Below, one piece after another: positions 55,001 to 64,000 of a stretch of 64,000 bases of DNA; positions within the stretch are counted from its first letter, which is position 1; every line of letters begins with the position of its first letter. Position numbers and translations under genes: made by a program. Under the pieces are notes generated by a model. It worked only from the letters and a program-made list of their open reading frames with translations, was not told the origin of the DNA and ran no database searches. The DNA comes from Pedobacter sp. ok626 (GTDB lineage Bacteria; Bacteroidota; Bacteroidia; Sphingobacteriales; Sphingobacteriaceae): NCBI RefSeq assembly GCF_900100435.1, contig NZ_FNEX01000004.1:248001-312000 (forward strand). Reading direction: 5' to 3'.

Positions 55001-57322
55001 CTATTGTTTTATAACGCCTATTGGCAACTTGTCGTTTGCGGCAGGAGCGTCATCTATCCATTGAAAATTAAGTTTTTCGGGATCAGTGTATTTTGGTTTA
55101 ATATGGTAAATATGACTTCCCGTAGCCTTGTTGTAAAATGACTCAATCTTTCCAGATTCGTAAAAGTTACAATCATCCACAACTATGTTATCCCAACGGT
55201 ATTCCTGGAATTGAACTGATCTTCCACCTTGTCCGCTATAAGAAAAATTACTGTTGGTGATCACAGCCTGTTGTGCTCCGATTAGTCTTACTACAGTTCC
55301 CTGTTCGCGGTTTTCTACTTCATTAAAAGTGCAATGGTCAATATTGACAAAAGGCCCTAAAGTACTTTCGTCATTTCCACCGCGATAGATGTTGATGGCA
55401 CTGCCCAATAAATTTGTAAAAGTACAATTCCTGATCACCGTGTATTCTGAATTGTACATTCCCTTATCGTCTTTCTCTGAGGAAAGGTCTATTCCATTCC
55501 CAGACATGTGATGGAAAATAGAATTGATCACAACCAGACTGTCAGCCAGTGTGCTTTTTGAAGCTTTAAAACCACTGTTTGTACTTTCGTTATAATCATA
55601 AAACTCACAATCATCTATGGTCAACAGATAAGGTCTGTTCATAGGTTTGTCAGTAGAACGTATACCGGCGTCAGCTGCAGAAAAACTCTCGTAGGTACCT
55701 TTAAAAGCAAGGCCCTTAACGATTAAGTCGCCGCCGTTTTCAATACTGATAAAAGCGGGTAGTGATTTAAAGGACGCATTCACAAATACGGGTCTGCTAT
55801 TTAAATTTTTGGCCGCCATGATGATTAGCGGTTTGTCAACAACAAGCTCTGCAGTCATTTTGTACGGGCCTGTATCTGTTAAAATGATGGTGTCACCAGC
55901 TAATGCCTCTTTAATAAGGTTAGCTATAGTTGCACTTTGTGCTGATTTCGCTTTAAAGCTTTTTGCTGGTCTCGCAGGAGATTCTACCATTGGTTTATAC
56001 CATGAAGCTCCTGTCGCCTCTTTTTTAATTAAGGGAAGCTTTTTTACATCAGCTCCATATTGAGGATCATAGGGTAGGGCATATCCTTTTACCTGGATTT
56101 CTTTTACCTTTACTTTTTTAAACCCCGTAGGCACCGCACCTTTAAAAGCATCATCCAATCCGTTATCAGCAAATAGAATACCCTTATCGTTATTGGCATC
56201 GGTATACACTTCATTTTTTTTGGTAAGGATAAGGTTGTTTTTGAAAGAAACATTTTCTGGGCCAAGGGTACGTTCGGCATCCTTACCTGCCCCAAATAAA
56301 ATCTCGGAACTATTGATAAAAGTGTTTTTTTCTATAACCGCATCCTTTACCTGGTAATACCTGTTGATGAGTGAATTGGGCACGCCATTCACTAAAGCGA
56401 GTGGGGCTCTGAAATTGCTGCCCTGCAGTTGATAAAAAACATTGTTAAATACACGCTGACGAGGATTAATTACCCTTACACCCCCGGTAAAGGGCTTGTT
56501 GTTGCCTATGAAAAAGTTACCTTCAACTATGTTGCCTGATCCATGTCTTAAAACAAGGCTACCCTCGCATTCGTAAAAGGTGTTGTAGCTGACATTATTT
56601 TCCCCTGATTTGATAGATACAATCTCTACTTCTCCGTTACAGCGTTCGAAATAATTGTGAATAATCTGTGTACGTGAGGCCGTTAATGAATATCTGGAAA
56701 CTCCGATGCGAATGGTTTCACCACCATTAGATCCGAAACGCTGACGGCCTTTGAAATAGTTGCTGTCTATGCTGTGATTATTTTGTTGGCTTCGTTCATC
56801 ATCTAATTCTGCAATGATCAGTGGCCCTGAATTTAGCTTGTTTACAAATGTAGAATGATCAATGCGGTTGTTTTTTCCGTATAATGTAATCCAGGTATCG
56901 GCTTTAAAGCGTTCCGGCTGACTATAGTTTTCAATTACAATGTTACTAACCCGACAATTATTGGCTAGCACATCGTTATTGATGCGAAAGGAAATGACTT
57001 CTCTTTTAGGGCTATAACCATTTTTAAAATGAAAGTCCTTGATGATCAGGTATTCGCCGCCAATCTGGATGTAGGATTGACCGCTAAAGGTAACACCACC
57101 GGGTGTTTGTGGCATAATGGTAATGGGCGATTTAGCAGTGCCCTTTCCTTGTAACTGTATTGCGGCATTGTTCCAGGTACCATCCTTCAACAGAAGGATG
57201 GTACCTGGTTTGGCTTTGCTTATACTAGCTTTCAATGCTGCTGGATTTTCTACAATGACGGTTTCGGCCATCGAAAAAAAGCTACTGAGTAATAAGGATA
57301 CAAATAATATGGTCTTTAGCAT
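55001..57322 (-). CDS. Polysaccharide lyase family 6 (alginate lyase/chondroitinase-B type)
   Basis: 773 residues, signal peptide 1-19. The N-terminal half is a right-handed parallel beta-helix (ADTWITLYGKNNRIDHSTF; NGGETIRIGVSRYS; VEIVSIKSGENNVSYNTFYECEGSLVLRHGSGNIVEGNFFIGNN) with the Lys and Arg of the PL6 catalytic site in VSIKS and LRHGSG. Residues 460-770 form a second beta-helix domain (TIANLIKEALAGDTIILTDTGPY), giving the long two-domain PL6 form. PL6 cleaves alginate or chondroitin B; the PL7 neighbour favours alginate. Confidence 0.92.
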   Translation of the reverse strand: MLKTILFVSLLLSSFFSMAETVIVENPAALKASISKAKPGTILLLKDGTWNNAAIQLQGKGTAKSPITIMPQTPGGVTFSGQSYIQIGGEYLIIKDFHFKNGYSPKREVISFRINNDVLANNCRVSNIVIENYSQPERFKADTWITLYGKNNRIDHSTFVNKLNSGPLIIAELDDERSQQNNHSIDSNYFKGRQRFGSNGGETIRIGVSRYSLTASRTQIIHNYFERCNGEVEIVSIKSGENNVSYNTFYECEGSLVLRHGSGNIVEGNFFIGNNKPFTGGVRVINPRQRVFNNVFYQLQGSNFRAPLALVNGVPNSLINRYYQVKDAVIEKNTFINSSEILFGAGKDAERTLGPENVSFKNNLILTKKNEVYTDANNDKGILFADNGLDDAFKGAVPTGFKKVKVKEIQVKGYALPYDPQYGADVKKLPLIKKEATGASWYKPMVESPARPAKSFKAKSAQSATIANLIKEALAGDTIILTDTGPYKMTAELVVDKPLIIMAAKNLNSRPVFVNASFKSLPAFISIENGGDLIVKGLAFKGTYESFSAADAGIRSTDKPMNRPYLLTIDDCEFYDYNESTNSGFKASKSTLADSLVVINSIFHHMSGNGIDLSSEKDDKGMYNSEYTVIRNCTFTNLLGSAINIYRGGNDESTLGPFVNIDHCTFNEVENREQGTVVRLIGAQQAVITNSNFSYSGQGGRSVQFQEYRWDNIVVDDCNFYESGKIESFYNKATGSHIYHIKPKYTDPEKLNFQWIDDAPAANDKLPIGVIKQ

Positions 57323-57333
57323 ATGGTCATAAA

Positions 57334-58917
57334 TTATTTCTGGATATAGATATCGAATTTCATGGTCGAGTTACCAGCACTTGAATTCAGTTCTTTTATG
57401 ACCATAATGGCATTTTTATAGGCAGTGGTAGTACGGTTTGTAATCCGCAGATAAATGATTTTTGCTGTGGTCAGATTAAACAAAGATGCCGAAGGTGCTG
57501 CTGATGCTTCATATCTAGGTCCACTGCTTGATGGAGCCGATAATGTTCTGGAAGTGAAGAATGCATCACTTAAATCGTCTATTTCATTTGCGGCTACCAG
57601 ATTATAAACGTCAGTTTGTCCGGTACTTGCTCCATTGATCAAGACCCTGAATTTGGTATCTTTTAATGCAGCTGGATCCGCAATCGTCCATCCCGTTCCA
57701 TTACATTTCATATTTGCGGGGAAGGTTCCTGTTGTACCGCTAAATGGGTTATATAAGGTTGGACCTGCGCTAGGAGCAAAAAATACAAACTGAATATTTG
57801 CTTCATTTGCTATCAGATTGCAGTTGCCTGCCGTAGTTCCATTTTCAAGGAAAACAGTGTTGGTCCCCAATGTTTGTGCAGTCATGAATACGTCTCTGTA
57901 AACCACACTGCCATAATTAACATTTAAAGGAATGATCAGCTCAGTTTGAAGATCTTCTGCGTCAACTGCAATGAGTTTAAGGTTTGACGCTCGTTTTTTA
58001 TATAAGTAAGTAGTACTTACATTATATGTCTTAACTCCATTCAGGTTGCTTAAAGTGGAAACCAGTTCATAGACTCCATTTCGGTCGTCGTAAATATCTA
58101 TTTTCTTGAGACCAGTTACAGAAGTAACATTGCCGGTTAGCGGTGTAGTTCCTGTAGTAATTGGTGTAATATTAGCTGGAAAACCAATGAATTTTGGTTT
58201 AAAAACAGCAGCATCCACAGGCATATTGATAATTAATTCATTGGTCTGGTTGTAGATGTCTGTAACCCGTATTTTAATGTGTTGGGCTGCTTTACGGTAG
58301 GTATATGCATAGTTCAAAGCATATTGTTTAGCACCGTTTATCGTGTTAATGCTGTGTGCCAGTACATAGGTGTTCTCGGTTTGGAAATCATCGAATATAT
58401 CAACCTGTTTGATCCCATAGTCCGAGGTCAGGTTACCTGCTATTGCAGTTGCTCCATTAAGATCTACATTAATTTGAGTAGGGAAACTGTTAAACTGAGG
58501 TAGGTCAGGATCGAAGAATTTAATAGGAATAAATCCTTCAAGAGTACTGTTGTTACCTTGTTTTACCATTATTTTCACACCTTTTACCTGGCTCATATTG
58601 TTTGCCGGAAAGGAAGCAAGCGGTATGGTAAGTGTATAATTTTCCGGGTTATTTTTTATATCAGTAGTGATATAAATCAGAGAATCTGTAGCATTATTTC
58701 TTATGAGGTACGAATAAATTAATTTGATGCCACTGGTGGCAACAATTTCAGTTTTCACCTCATTTCCCAGATCAAAACTTTTTGTGGCCTTGTTAAAAGT
58801 ATAAGTTTCGGCTTTAATTGAACCTTCTCCGGTATCTGAAAGTTTTTCTTTTTTGCAGGAGGCTATTGTGGCTACAAAAGCCAGCATAAACAACCCTGTT
58901 TTTAAAAATTTTGTCAT
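57334..58917 (-). CDS. SusE/F-position surface glycan-binding lipoprotein
   Basis: 527 residues from the ATG at 58917 (an ATG 8 codons earlier lies in the leader). The lipobox IASC places Cys21 for lipidation. Repeated Ig-like beta-sandwich units follow (LPQFNSFPTQINVDLNGATAIAG; KPKFIGFPANITPITTGTTPLTG). The C-terminal portion (350-527) is a further beta-domain. It sits right after SusD, the usual place of SusE/F-like surface carbohydrate-binding lipoproteins. It has no clear family name to me, so the binding role rests on position and form. Confidence 0.7.
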   Translation of the reverse strand: MTKFLKTGLFMLAFVATIASCKKEKLSDTGEGSIKAETYTFNKATKSFDLGNEVKTEIVATSGIKLIYSYLIRNNATDSLIYITTDIKNNPENYTLTIPLASFPANNMSQVKGVKIMVKQGNNSTLEGFIPIKFFDPDLPQFNSFPTQINVDLNGATAIAGNLTSDYGIKQVDIFDDFQTENTYVLAHSINTINGAKQYALNYAYTYRKAAQHIKIRVTDIYNQTNELIINMPVDAAVFKPKFIGFPANITPITTGTTPLTGNVTSVTGLKKIDIYDDRNGVYELVSTLSNLNGVKTYNVSTTYLYKKRASNLKLIAVDAEDLQTELIIPLNVNYGSVVYRDVFMTAQTLGTNTVFLENGTTAGNCNLIANEANIQFVFFAPSAGPTLYNPFSGTTGTFPANMKCNGTGWTIADPAALKDTKFRVLINGASTGQTDVYNLVAANEIDDLSDAFFTSRTLSAPSSSGPRYEASAAPSASLFNLTTAKIIYLRITNRTTTAYKNAIMVIKELNSSAGNSTMKFDIYIQK

Positions 58918-58941
58918 CTCTTTAAAATTTATAATGAGCAA

Positions 58942-60519
58942 TTAGTAACCTGGGTTTTGAATAATTTTTATCTGATCATTTGCATCGAGCTCACGCTGTG
59001 GAATAGGTAACAACAATTTTTCAGTTGTTAAATGGCTTTGCAGGTCTGCTAATGTAAATGCAGGTCTGTAAGCTTTATAATGCGCGTCAAATTCTAAAGC
59101 AAAATGGTTTTTGATAACAGTAATAGCTTGTCCTGTTCTTACCAAATCAAAGAAGCGTTGGTTTTCGAATGCAAATTCCAATCTTCTTTCGTTTAATAAT
59201 GCAGTTAAAAACTGGGCTGGCGTAGCAATGGCGTTAGCGCTTCCATCCGTTGGATATTTATAGAAACCAGCGTTAAAATCGCCAGTAACATAGTCTGCTG
59301 CACCTGCTCTTGTCCTTACCTGGTTAATTAGGTTTACGCTTTCAGTTCCAAAACCTAAAGCTTCTGCTTTCATCAACAATACGTCAGAGAAACGGAGTAT
59401 CGGGAAATCATTTTCTCCATCAAATTTAACGAGTACTGGTGATATGAATTTTTTAACATATAGCTTGGAGTTATATTTTGCCATGGTTACGGCTTTTCTT
59501 CCATCAGCAGCACCTGTTGCCGGTGTTTTATAGGTTAGGTCCAAATCGTTGGTAGGATAGTTGTATCCGCTTCCATCACCATTTATTACAGCGCTTCCGC
59601 TTGATGTCGGTGCAAAGTTATTGCCCATTAAATTACCCAAACCAAAACCGCCAGCCTTAAATCTTACGGTAAAGAGAATTTCTTTGTTCATTTCGTTGTT
59701 GATAGAGAAGACATCCGAAAAGGAAGGTAACATGCCATGACCGCTATTGTTGATTACATCATTAAGTAGGGGCAGGGCGTTTGACGCACGGTTAGTAGTT
59801 AAGTAAACTTTGGCCAATAAAGCTTTTGCCGCCCAGGAAGTCGCATGTCCTGCCTCGGTATTGGTTGCAGCCGAATATGGTGCTGGAGACAATAAGTCTT
59901 TGGCCGCCAAGAGGTCGGCAGTGATGAGTTGATAACATTCCGAGATCGGTGTTCTGTTGATTTTTTTGGACTGTTCAGGATCAACGGGTTCTGTAACTAA
60001 AAATACATCGCCATATAACCTTACCAGGTTAAAATAATGATAGGCGCGTAAAAACAAAGCTTCACCAGCCAGTTGATTCTTTTGCTGCTGGGTCATTTTT
60101 GCAGTTCCTTCGCCAACAGCCGTTTGTCCACCAGCATAGCTAACACCCAGACTTTTCAACACATAGTTGATCGACCTGAGGTTTTTGTAGGTTGTCAGCC
60201 AATATTGATAAACCTTATCATGTGCCGAGTTTAAGGTAAACATGTCCAGGTCGTTAAATTCAAAGTTAATGGTTGCCGAACTATTGGCTACTCCCTGTTT
60301 GGAATTATCAGTTCGCAGATCCGTAAGCATCCATTCAAATTCCAAAGGTTTTTGCAGACCGCTATAGCTACCTGTAAGTGCAACTTTGGTTTCTTCATAA
60401 TTTCTATAAGAGGCATCAACCCCAATATTGGAAATGGGATCGATATCGATGATCTTGTTGCAAGCAGTAGTGCTTATCGCAAGCAATAATCCTGCAGTTA
60501 GGTACTTAAAGCTTTTCAT
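58942..60519 (-). CDS. SusD/RagB family glycan-binding lipoprotein
   Basis: 525 residues from the ATG at 60519, which gives MKSFKYLTAGLLLAISTTACNK with the lipobox Cys20. SusD-family hallmarks: the N-terminal IDIDPISNIG, TPR-like helices (AGEALFLRAYHYFNLVRLYGDVFLV), and the C-terminal ELRRLEFAFENQRFFDLVRTG-like segment ending in LPIPQRELDANDQIKIIQNPGY. It sits on SusC as the outer-membrane lid that captures glycan. The gap to SusC is 27 bp. Confidence 0.95.
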   Translation of the reverse strand: MKSFKYLTAGLLLAISTTACNKIIDIDPISNIGVDASYRNYEETKVALTGSYSGLQKPLEFEWMLTDLRTDNSKQGVANSSATINFEFNDLDMFTLNSAHDKVYQYWLTTYKNLRSINYVLKSLGVSYAGGQTAVGEGTAKMTQQQKNQLAGEALFLRAYHYFNLVRLYGDVFLVTEPVDPEQSKKINRTPISECYQLITADLLAAKDLLSPAPYSAATNTEAGHATSWAAKALLAKVYLTTNRASNALPLLNDVINNSGHGMLPSFSDVFSINNEMNKEILFTVRFKAGGFGLGNLMGNNFAPTSSGSAVINGDGSGYNYPTNDLDLTYKTPATGAADGRKAVTMAKYNSKLYVKKFISPVLVKFDGENDFPILRFSDVLLMKAEALGFGTESVNLINQVRTRAGAADYVTGDFNAGFYKYPTDGSANAIATPAQFLTALLNERRLEFAFENQRFFDLVRTGQAITVIKNHFALEFDAHYKAYRPAFTLADLQSHLTTEKLLLPIPQRELDANDQIKIIQNPGY

Positions 60520-60546
60520 CTTATCTATTTTTAAGTGAGTCATGAT

Positions 60547-63500
60547 TTAAAAATTAACATCTATACCAAATGTGTAAGTACGGGCAATAGGAAAGGCGCC
60601 ACGCTGATATCCATCAATAAGAGGTGAGGAGTATTGAGATGAGGTAGCTCTGGCCTCCGGGTTAATCCCACGGTACGAACTGCCCATTAAATAAACCACG
60701 TTATCAGCAGAGGTGTAAACCCTTATACCTTTTACACCAACCTTTTTAGTGAATTTAGAAGGAAGTGTATAACCAAGGATGACGTTTCTAAGTGCAGCAT
60801 AAGAGCCATCTTCAATTACATAATCAGTTAACATCCAGTTCTCTCCATTGGTATAGTATGGTGTTTTACCATCACCAGGATTGGCAGCACTGATCCACCT
60901 GTTTTTATTGAAATTCTCATTGTACCTTCTGGATTCATTGTAATTCGCATCACCATTGATCACTTGTACTCCTTGAACGCCTTGTATCAAAATATTCAGG
61001 TCAAAACCTTTGTATTTAAAGGAGTTGTTGATTCCCCAGGTAAAGTCCGGAAATGGAGTGCCTATTGGCGTACGGTCGTCAACATCGATTTTATTATCAC
61101 CATTCACGTCAACAAACTTTAATCCGCCAGGTGCGAAATATTTGGCAAGTGTAGAAGTCTGTCCGTTGGCTTTTGCCTCATCAATTTGTGCCTGTGAAGT
61201 CCAAACCCCATCGGTTTTATAACCGAAGAACTGTATAGCTGGCTGACCGACTATTGCGGCATAGATTTCAGAACGTTCACCATAGTTATATTGAAAAGGT
61301 TCTCCGCCCAGCTCCAGTAACTTATTTCTGTTGGCCGAGAAGTTTAAATTTGTAGTCCACTGAAACTTCCCGTTTTTGATGTTGTTAGAGGTCAATTCTA
61401 TTTCTACCCCTTGGTTTTTTATCTTACCCGAGTTGTTGATATATTCAAATGATCCACTAAAAGATTGGGTAGATCTTTTGTATAGTAACTTGTCTGTTTT
61501 TGAGTTGTAATACTCTAAAGTTAAACCGAATCGGTCAGCCATAAAGCCTAGATCCAATCCTGCATTGAACTCATAAGTCCGTTCCCAGGTGATGTTGGGA
61601 TTAGCTAGCACATCCGAGTTCGGTGATAGTCCAAGGTTCACATCGCCATTTCCGTTTCCAAAAGAGTAATTGCCTGGGTAGAGTAGGTTTTGGAAAGAAA
61701 AACTTGGGATTTTGTTATTACCCGTAGCCCCATAACTGGCCCTCAATTTCATATTGCTTACCCAGGTCACATCTTTCATGAAGTCTTCTTTTGCAATTCC
61801 CCAACCTGCAGATACAGCAGGGAATGAGCCATATTTTTTGCCTTTATAAAAATAAGAGCTTCCATCTGTACGGTAACTCACCGCCAAGAGGTATTTATTC
61901 TTGTAATCGTAAGTGAAACGACCAAGGTAAGAGATTAGACCTACGCGATCTTTCAGCGTTTTGGTTAATGCCTGATCTATTTGCGCAGCCTGATTAAGGG
62001 TCTCAAATTCATCGGTAGGGAAGTTTCTGCCAACGATATTAGATTCTTTGATCATGGTTTGCTGTGTGGTAAAACCCAGCAAGCCTGTAAAATTGTGATT
62101 GCCTCTGGTTAAGTTGTAATTTAAGGTATTTTCAAATAGGAGGTCTAGATAATTTTTTGTGTAGACAACGGCTGCATTTACGTCACCGTCTTTTCTTGCA
62201 TTTGATTTGGTGAAAGTATTGTTCTCTTGCTGCGTATAATAGCCGCCCACAGAACTTTTAAAGATTAAATTGGGAAGAAACTTAATGCTGACATCTCCAC
62301 CGCCCAGTATTCTATAAGTTTGTTGATTGTTGGTTTCTCTGGCTGCAATAGAAAGTGGGGTGTTGTTACTGGTTGCAAAAGGATCTACCGGGCCTCCGCT
62401 ACTCCACAAGGTTCCATCTGGCATGGTACCTGTGTACTGCAAGCCATTAAAATGACGCGCCTGAACAAAATCTCCGGGAAGAATATCTGCCCATTGCGAA
62501 TTTTGATGCACATAGGCTGCGGTAAAGTCATTATGGTATACCGGAAGGAAAGATCCGAATCTGAAATAGTCGGTAAAATTTACTGCCGGTCTTTGTGTTT
62601 TAATATAAGAAGGGTTAAAGTTAAAGCTGAAACTAACTTTTTTGCTTAATGTCCCATCTATCTTTGCCTTTACATTTAAGCGTTCGTTGTCACTATATTT
62701 TAAGATGGCCTGGTCTTTCTGGCCACTCGCAGAGATATAGTATTTTAAATCTTTACTACCTCCCGAAATGCCCAATTGGATATTAGCAATCGATGCATCC
62801 TGCATGGCTTCTTGTTGCCAATCGGTAGGCACACCACTGATTTGGTCTTCGATGATGTAGGCCGCACGTTCCGGTCCCGTAATTAGGTTTTTGCCGTTGG
62901 CAGGTACGGTTGGATCATTTTGCCTTAAGGCAGCTTCGGCAAATAGCATTTTAGTGTAATCGGTAACACTCATAATAGGGTTAAGCGCATAAGCTTTTTT
63001 AAAGCCGTAATACGATTTAACTGAATACCTTGGTTTATTGGAAACGCCACTTTTTGTGGTGATCAGGATCACCCCGTTTGCGGCTCTCGAACCATATATC
63101 GCTGCTGATGCAGCATCTTTTAGTACCTCTATTGATTCTACATCCTGAGGATTTACAAAGGATAAACCATCGGGTACCGGATAGCCATCTACTACCACTA
63201 AAGGTTGAGAGCTAGCGCTAATAGAGCTAAACCCGCGAACTCTTACAATTGGATCTGCGCCCACTTCAGAACTTACATTTTGAATCGTAACACCTGCTAT
63301 TTTTCCGATTAAGGCATTGTCTAATCTTGATGTAGGAATCTCATCGAGGTTTTCATTTTTCAGTTTACTTACAGCGCCGGTTACAGAAGATTTTTTCTGG
63401 GTACCATAACCGATCACCACTACTTCGTTCATGTTGTTTTTTACCTCTTGTAAGGTAATGGTTACCTTAGCTGCTCCTTTTACTGAATAGGCTTGTGATT

Positions 63501-63750
63501 CGTAGCCTAAATAGTTTATCAGTAGTAGTTTGCCAGATTCGGCAGTTATGGTAAATTCACCTTGGTTATTGGTCACCGTTCCTTGCTTTGAATCTTTGAT
63601 GGTAACAGATGCGCCCGGCAAAGTTTCTCCGGCAGCAGATTTCACCACACCCTGTATTTTTACCTTGGTTTGTGAAAACCCAGGTGTCAAAAACAGAAAA
63701 CAGGAAAATACAATGAGGAACATGCCTCGTAAGTAAACTTTCGAATTCAT
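60547..63750 (-). CDS. SusC/RagA family TonB-linked outer membrane transporter
   Basis: 1067 residues. Signal peptide 1-26 (GFSQ); a carboxypeptidase-like regulatory domain (KVKIQGVVKSAAGETLPGASVTIKDSKQGTVTNNQGEFTI); the plug with VVVIGYGTQKKSSVTGAVSKL; and VDGYPVPDGLSFVNPQDVESIEVLKDAASAAIYGSRAANGVILITTK, the RagA/SusC signature. A 22-strand barrel ends YTFGIDVNF. No STN domain, so it is not an anti-sigma-coupled receptor. It imports oligosaccharides, here probably alginate oligomers, using TonB energy. Followed by its SusD, lyases and lipoprotein. Confidence 0.97.
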   Translation of the reverse strand: MNSKVYLRGMFLIVFSCFLFLTPGFSQTKVKIQGVVKSAAGETLPGASVTIKDSKQGTVTNNQGEFTITAESGKLLLINYLGYESQAYSVKGAAKVTITLQEVKNNMNEVVVIGYGTQKKSSVTGAVSKLKNENLDEIPTSRLDNALIGKIAGVTIQNVSSEVGADPIVRVRGFSSISASSQPLVVVDGYPVPDGLSFVNPQDVESIEVLKDAASAAIYGSRAANGVILITTKSGVSNKPRYSVKSYYGFKKAYALNPIMSVTDYTKMLFAEAALRQNDPTVPANGKNLITGPERAAYIIEDQISGVPTDWQQEAMQDASIANIQLGISGGSKDLKYYISASGQKDQAILKYSDNERLNVKAKIDGTLSKKVSFSFNFNPSYIKTQRPAVNFTDYFRFGSFLPVYHNDFTAAYVHQNSQWADILPGDFVQARHFNGLQYTGTMPDGTLWSSGGPVDPFATSNNTPLSIAARETNNQQTYRILGGGDVSIKFLPNLIFKSSVGGYYTQQENNTFTKSNARKDGDVNAAVVYTKNYLDLLFENTLNYNLTRGNHNFTGLLGFTTQQTMIKESNIVGRNFPTDEFETLNQAAQIDQALTKTLKDRVGLISYLGRFTYDYKNKYLLAVSYRTDGSSYFYKGKKYGSFPAVSAGWGIAKEDFMKDVTWVSNMKLRASYGATGNNKIPSFSFQNLLYPGNYSFGNGNGDVNLGLSPNSDVLANPNITWERTYEFNAGLDLGFMADRFGLTLEYYNSKTDKLLYKRSTQSFSGSFEYINNSGKIKNQGVEIELTSNNIKNGKFQWTTNLNFSANRNKLLELGGEPFQYNYGERSEIYAAIVGQPAIQFFGYKTDGVWTSQAQIDEAKANGQTSTLAKYFAPGGLKFVDVNGDNKIDVDDRTPIGTPFPDFTWGINNSFKYKGFDLNILIQGVQGVQVINGDANYNESRRYNENFNKNRWISAANPGDGKTPYYTNGENWMLTDYVIEDGSYAALRNVILGYTLPSKFTKKVGVKGIRVYTSADNVVYLMGSSYRGINPEARATSSQYSSPLIDGYQRGAFPIARTYTFGIDVNF

Positions 63751-63792
63751 ATCTTTTTGGTTTTATATTTGGTTTTAGAAGACGATTGCATT

Positions 63793-64000
63793 TTAATTGT
63801 AAAATGGGTTTTGTGTCAGGTTTTGTTTACTCAAATCAATTTCTGTTTGAGGAATCGGATAGATGAGCCTGAATGCAGGAACCGTTATACCAGGATTGCC
63901 TGTAGCGGCCAGATAGGCATTAAGGATCGCAATGGTTGTATTTTGGTCCATTCTTACGAGGTCGTACCATCTTTCATTTTCAAAGCCGAATTCAAGCTTT
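63793..64000 (-). CDS. SusD/RagB family protein, C-terminal end only (upstream part outside window)
   Basis: About 69 residues on the minus strand, ending NPFYN with the stop at 63793. The visible part reads LEFGFENERWYDLVRMDQNTT, then PAFRLIYPIPQTEIDLSKQNLTQNPFYN, the conserved SusD C-terminus. Reading continues off the right edge. It ends 43 bp before the SusC gene, so a second SusD-type gene, probably with its own SusC, stands upstream in the same direction. Confidence 0.9.
   Translation of the reverse strand, partial: KLEFGFENERWYDLVRMDQNTTIAILNAYLAATGNPGITVPAFRLIYPIPQTEIDLSKQNLTQNPFYN

Overview
The window looks like chromosome from a Bacteroidota bacterium of the Sphingobacteriaceae, most like Pedobacter or a close relative. 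The evidence is low-GC coding sequence, several TTTG/TAnnTTTG-type promoters, SusC/SusD pairs, a type IX secretion C-terminal domain, glutamine synthetase III, and the Bacteroidota-type PurM-like protein. Assignments come from reading sequence and protein motifs only; no database search was possible.

Layout. 1-16.5 kb is mostly housekeeping: a VOC protein, an SGNH hydrolase, a PurM-like enzyme, glutamine synthetase III, a DUF2339/DUF3999-like envelope pair, a DUF2807 protein, PurL, a TrmN6-type methyltransferase, a phosphodiesterase, fructose-1,6-bisphosphatase and RNase HI. At 16.66 kb a tRNA-His gene opens an accessory stretch reaching about 29.2 kb. It holds a complete ISL3/ISAon1-type insertion sequence with an exact 8-bp target duplication, a UPF0175/DUF3368 toxin-antitoxin-like pair, a 996-residue primase-helicase of the TOTE-conflict-system type, and a more GC-rich TolC-MacA-MacB exporter cluster facing a LytS/LytTR two-component pair.

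29.3-38.3 kb holds a sugar-phosphate isomerase-like lipoprotein, a ClC transporter, a cysteine-rich Fnr-like regulator, an ECF sigma factor with a likely membrane anti-sigma partner, a small membrane protein and an outer-membrane beta-barrel protein, a cold-shock protein, and a regulator joining a Crp-like half to an AraC DNA-binding domain. Two identical promoter-like motifs (TGCAAC-N18-GTCTAAT) precede the sigma factor and the small membrane protein.

38.4-49.0 kb is a giant secreted protein with LamG, FN3, beta-helix and cadherin-like domains, then 21 tandem 222-bp MBG-type repeats and a type IX secretion C-terminal domain. A one-base deletion in repeat 17 separates the sorting domain from the rest. 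A diheme cytochrome c, a hybrid histidine kinase, a dicarboxylate/amino-acid symporter and a small unknown protein follow. From 54.2 kb to the right edge, all on the minus strand, lies a polysaccharide utilization locus (SusD end, SusC, SusD, SusE-like lipoprotein, PL6 lyase, PL7 lyase), most likely for alginate: SusC/SusD capture and import oligomers that the two lyases make.
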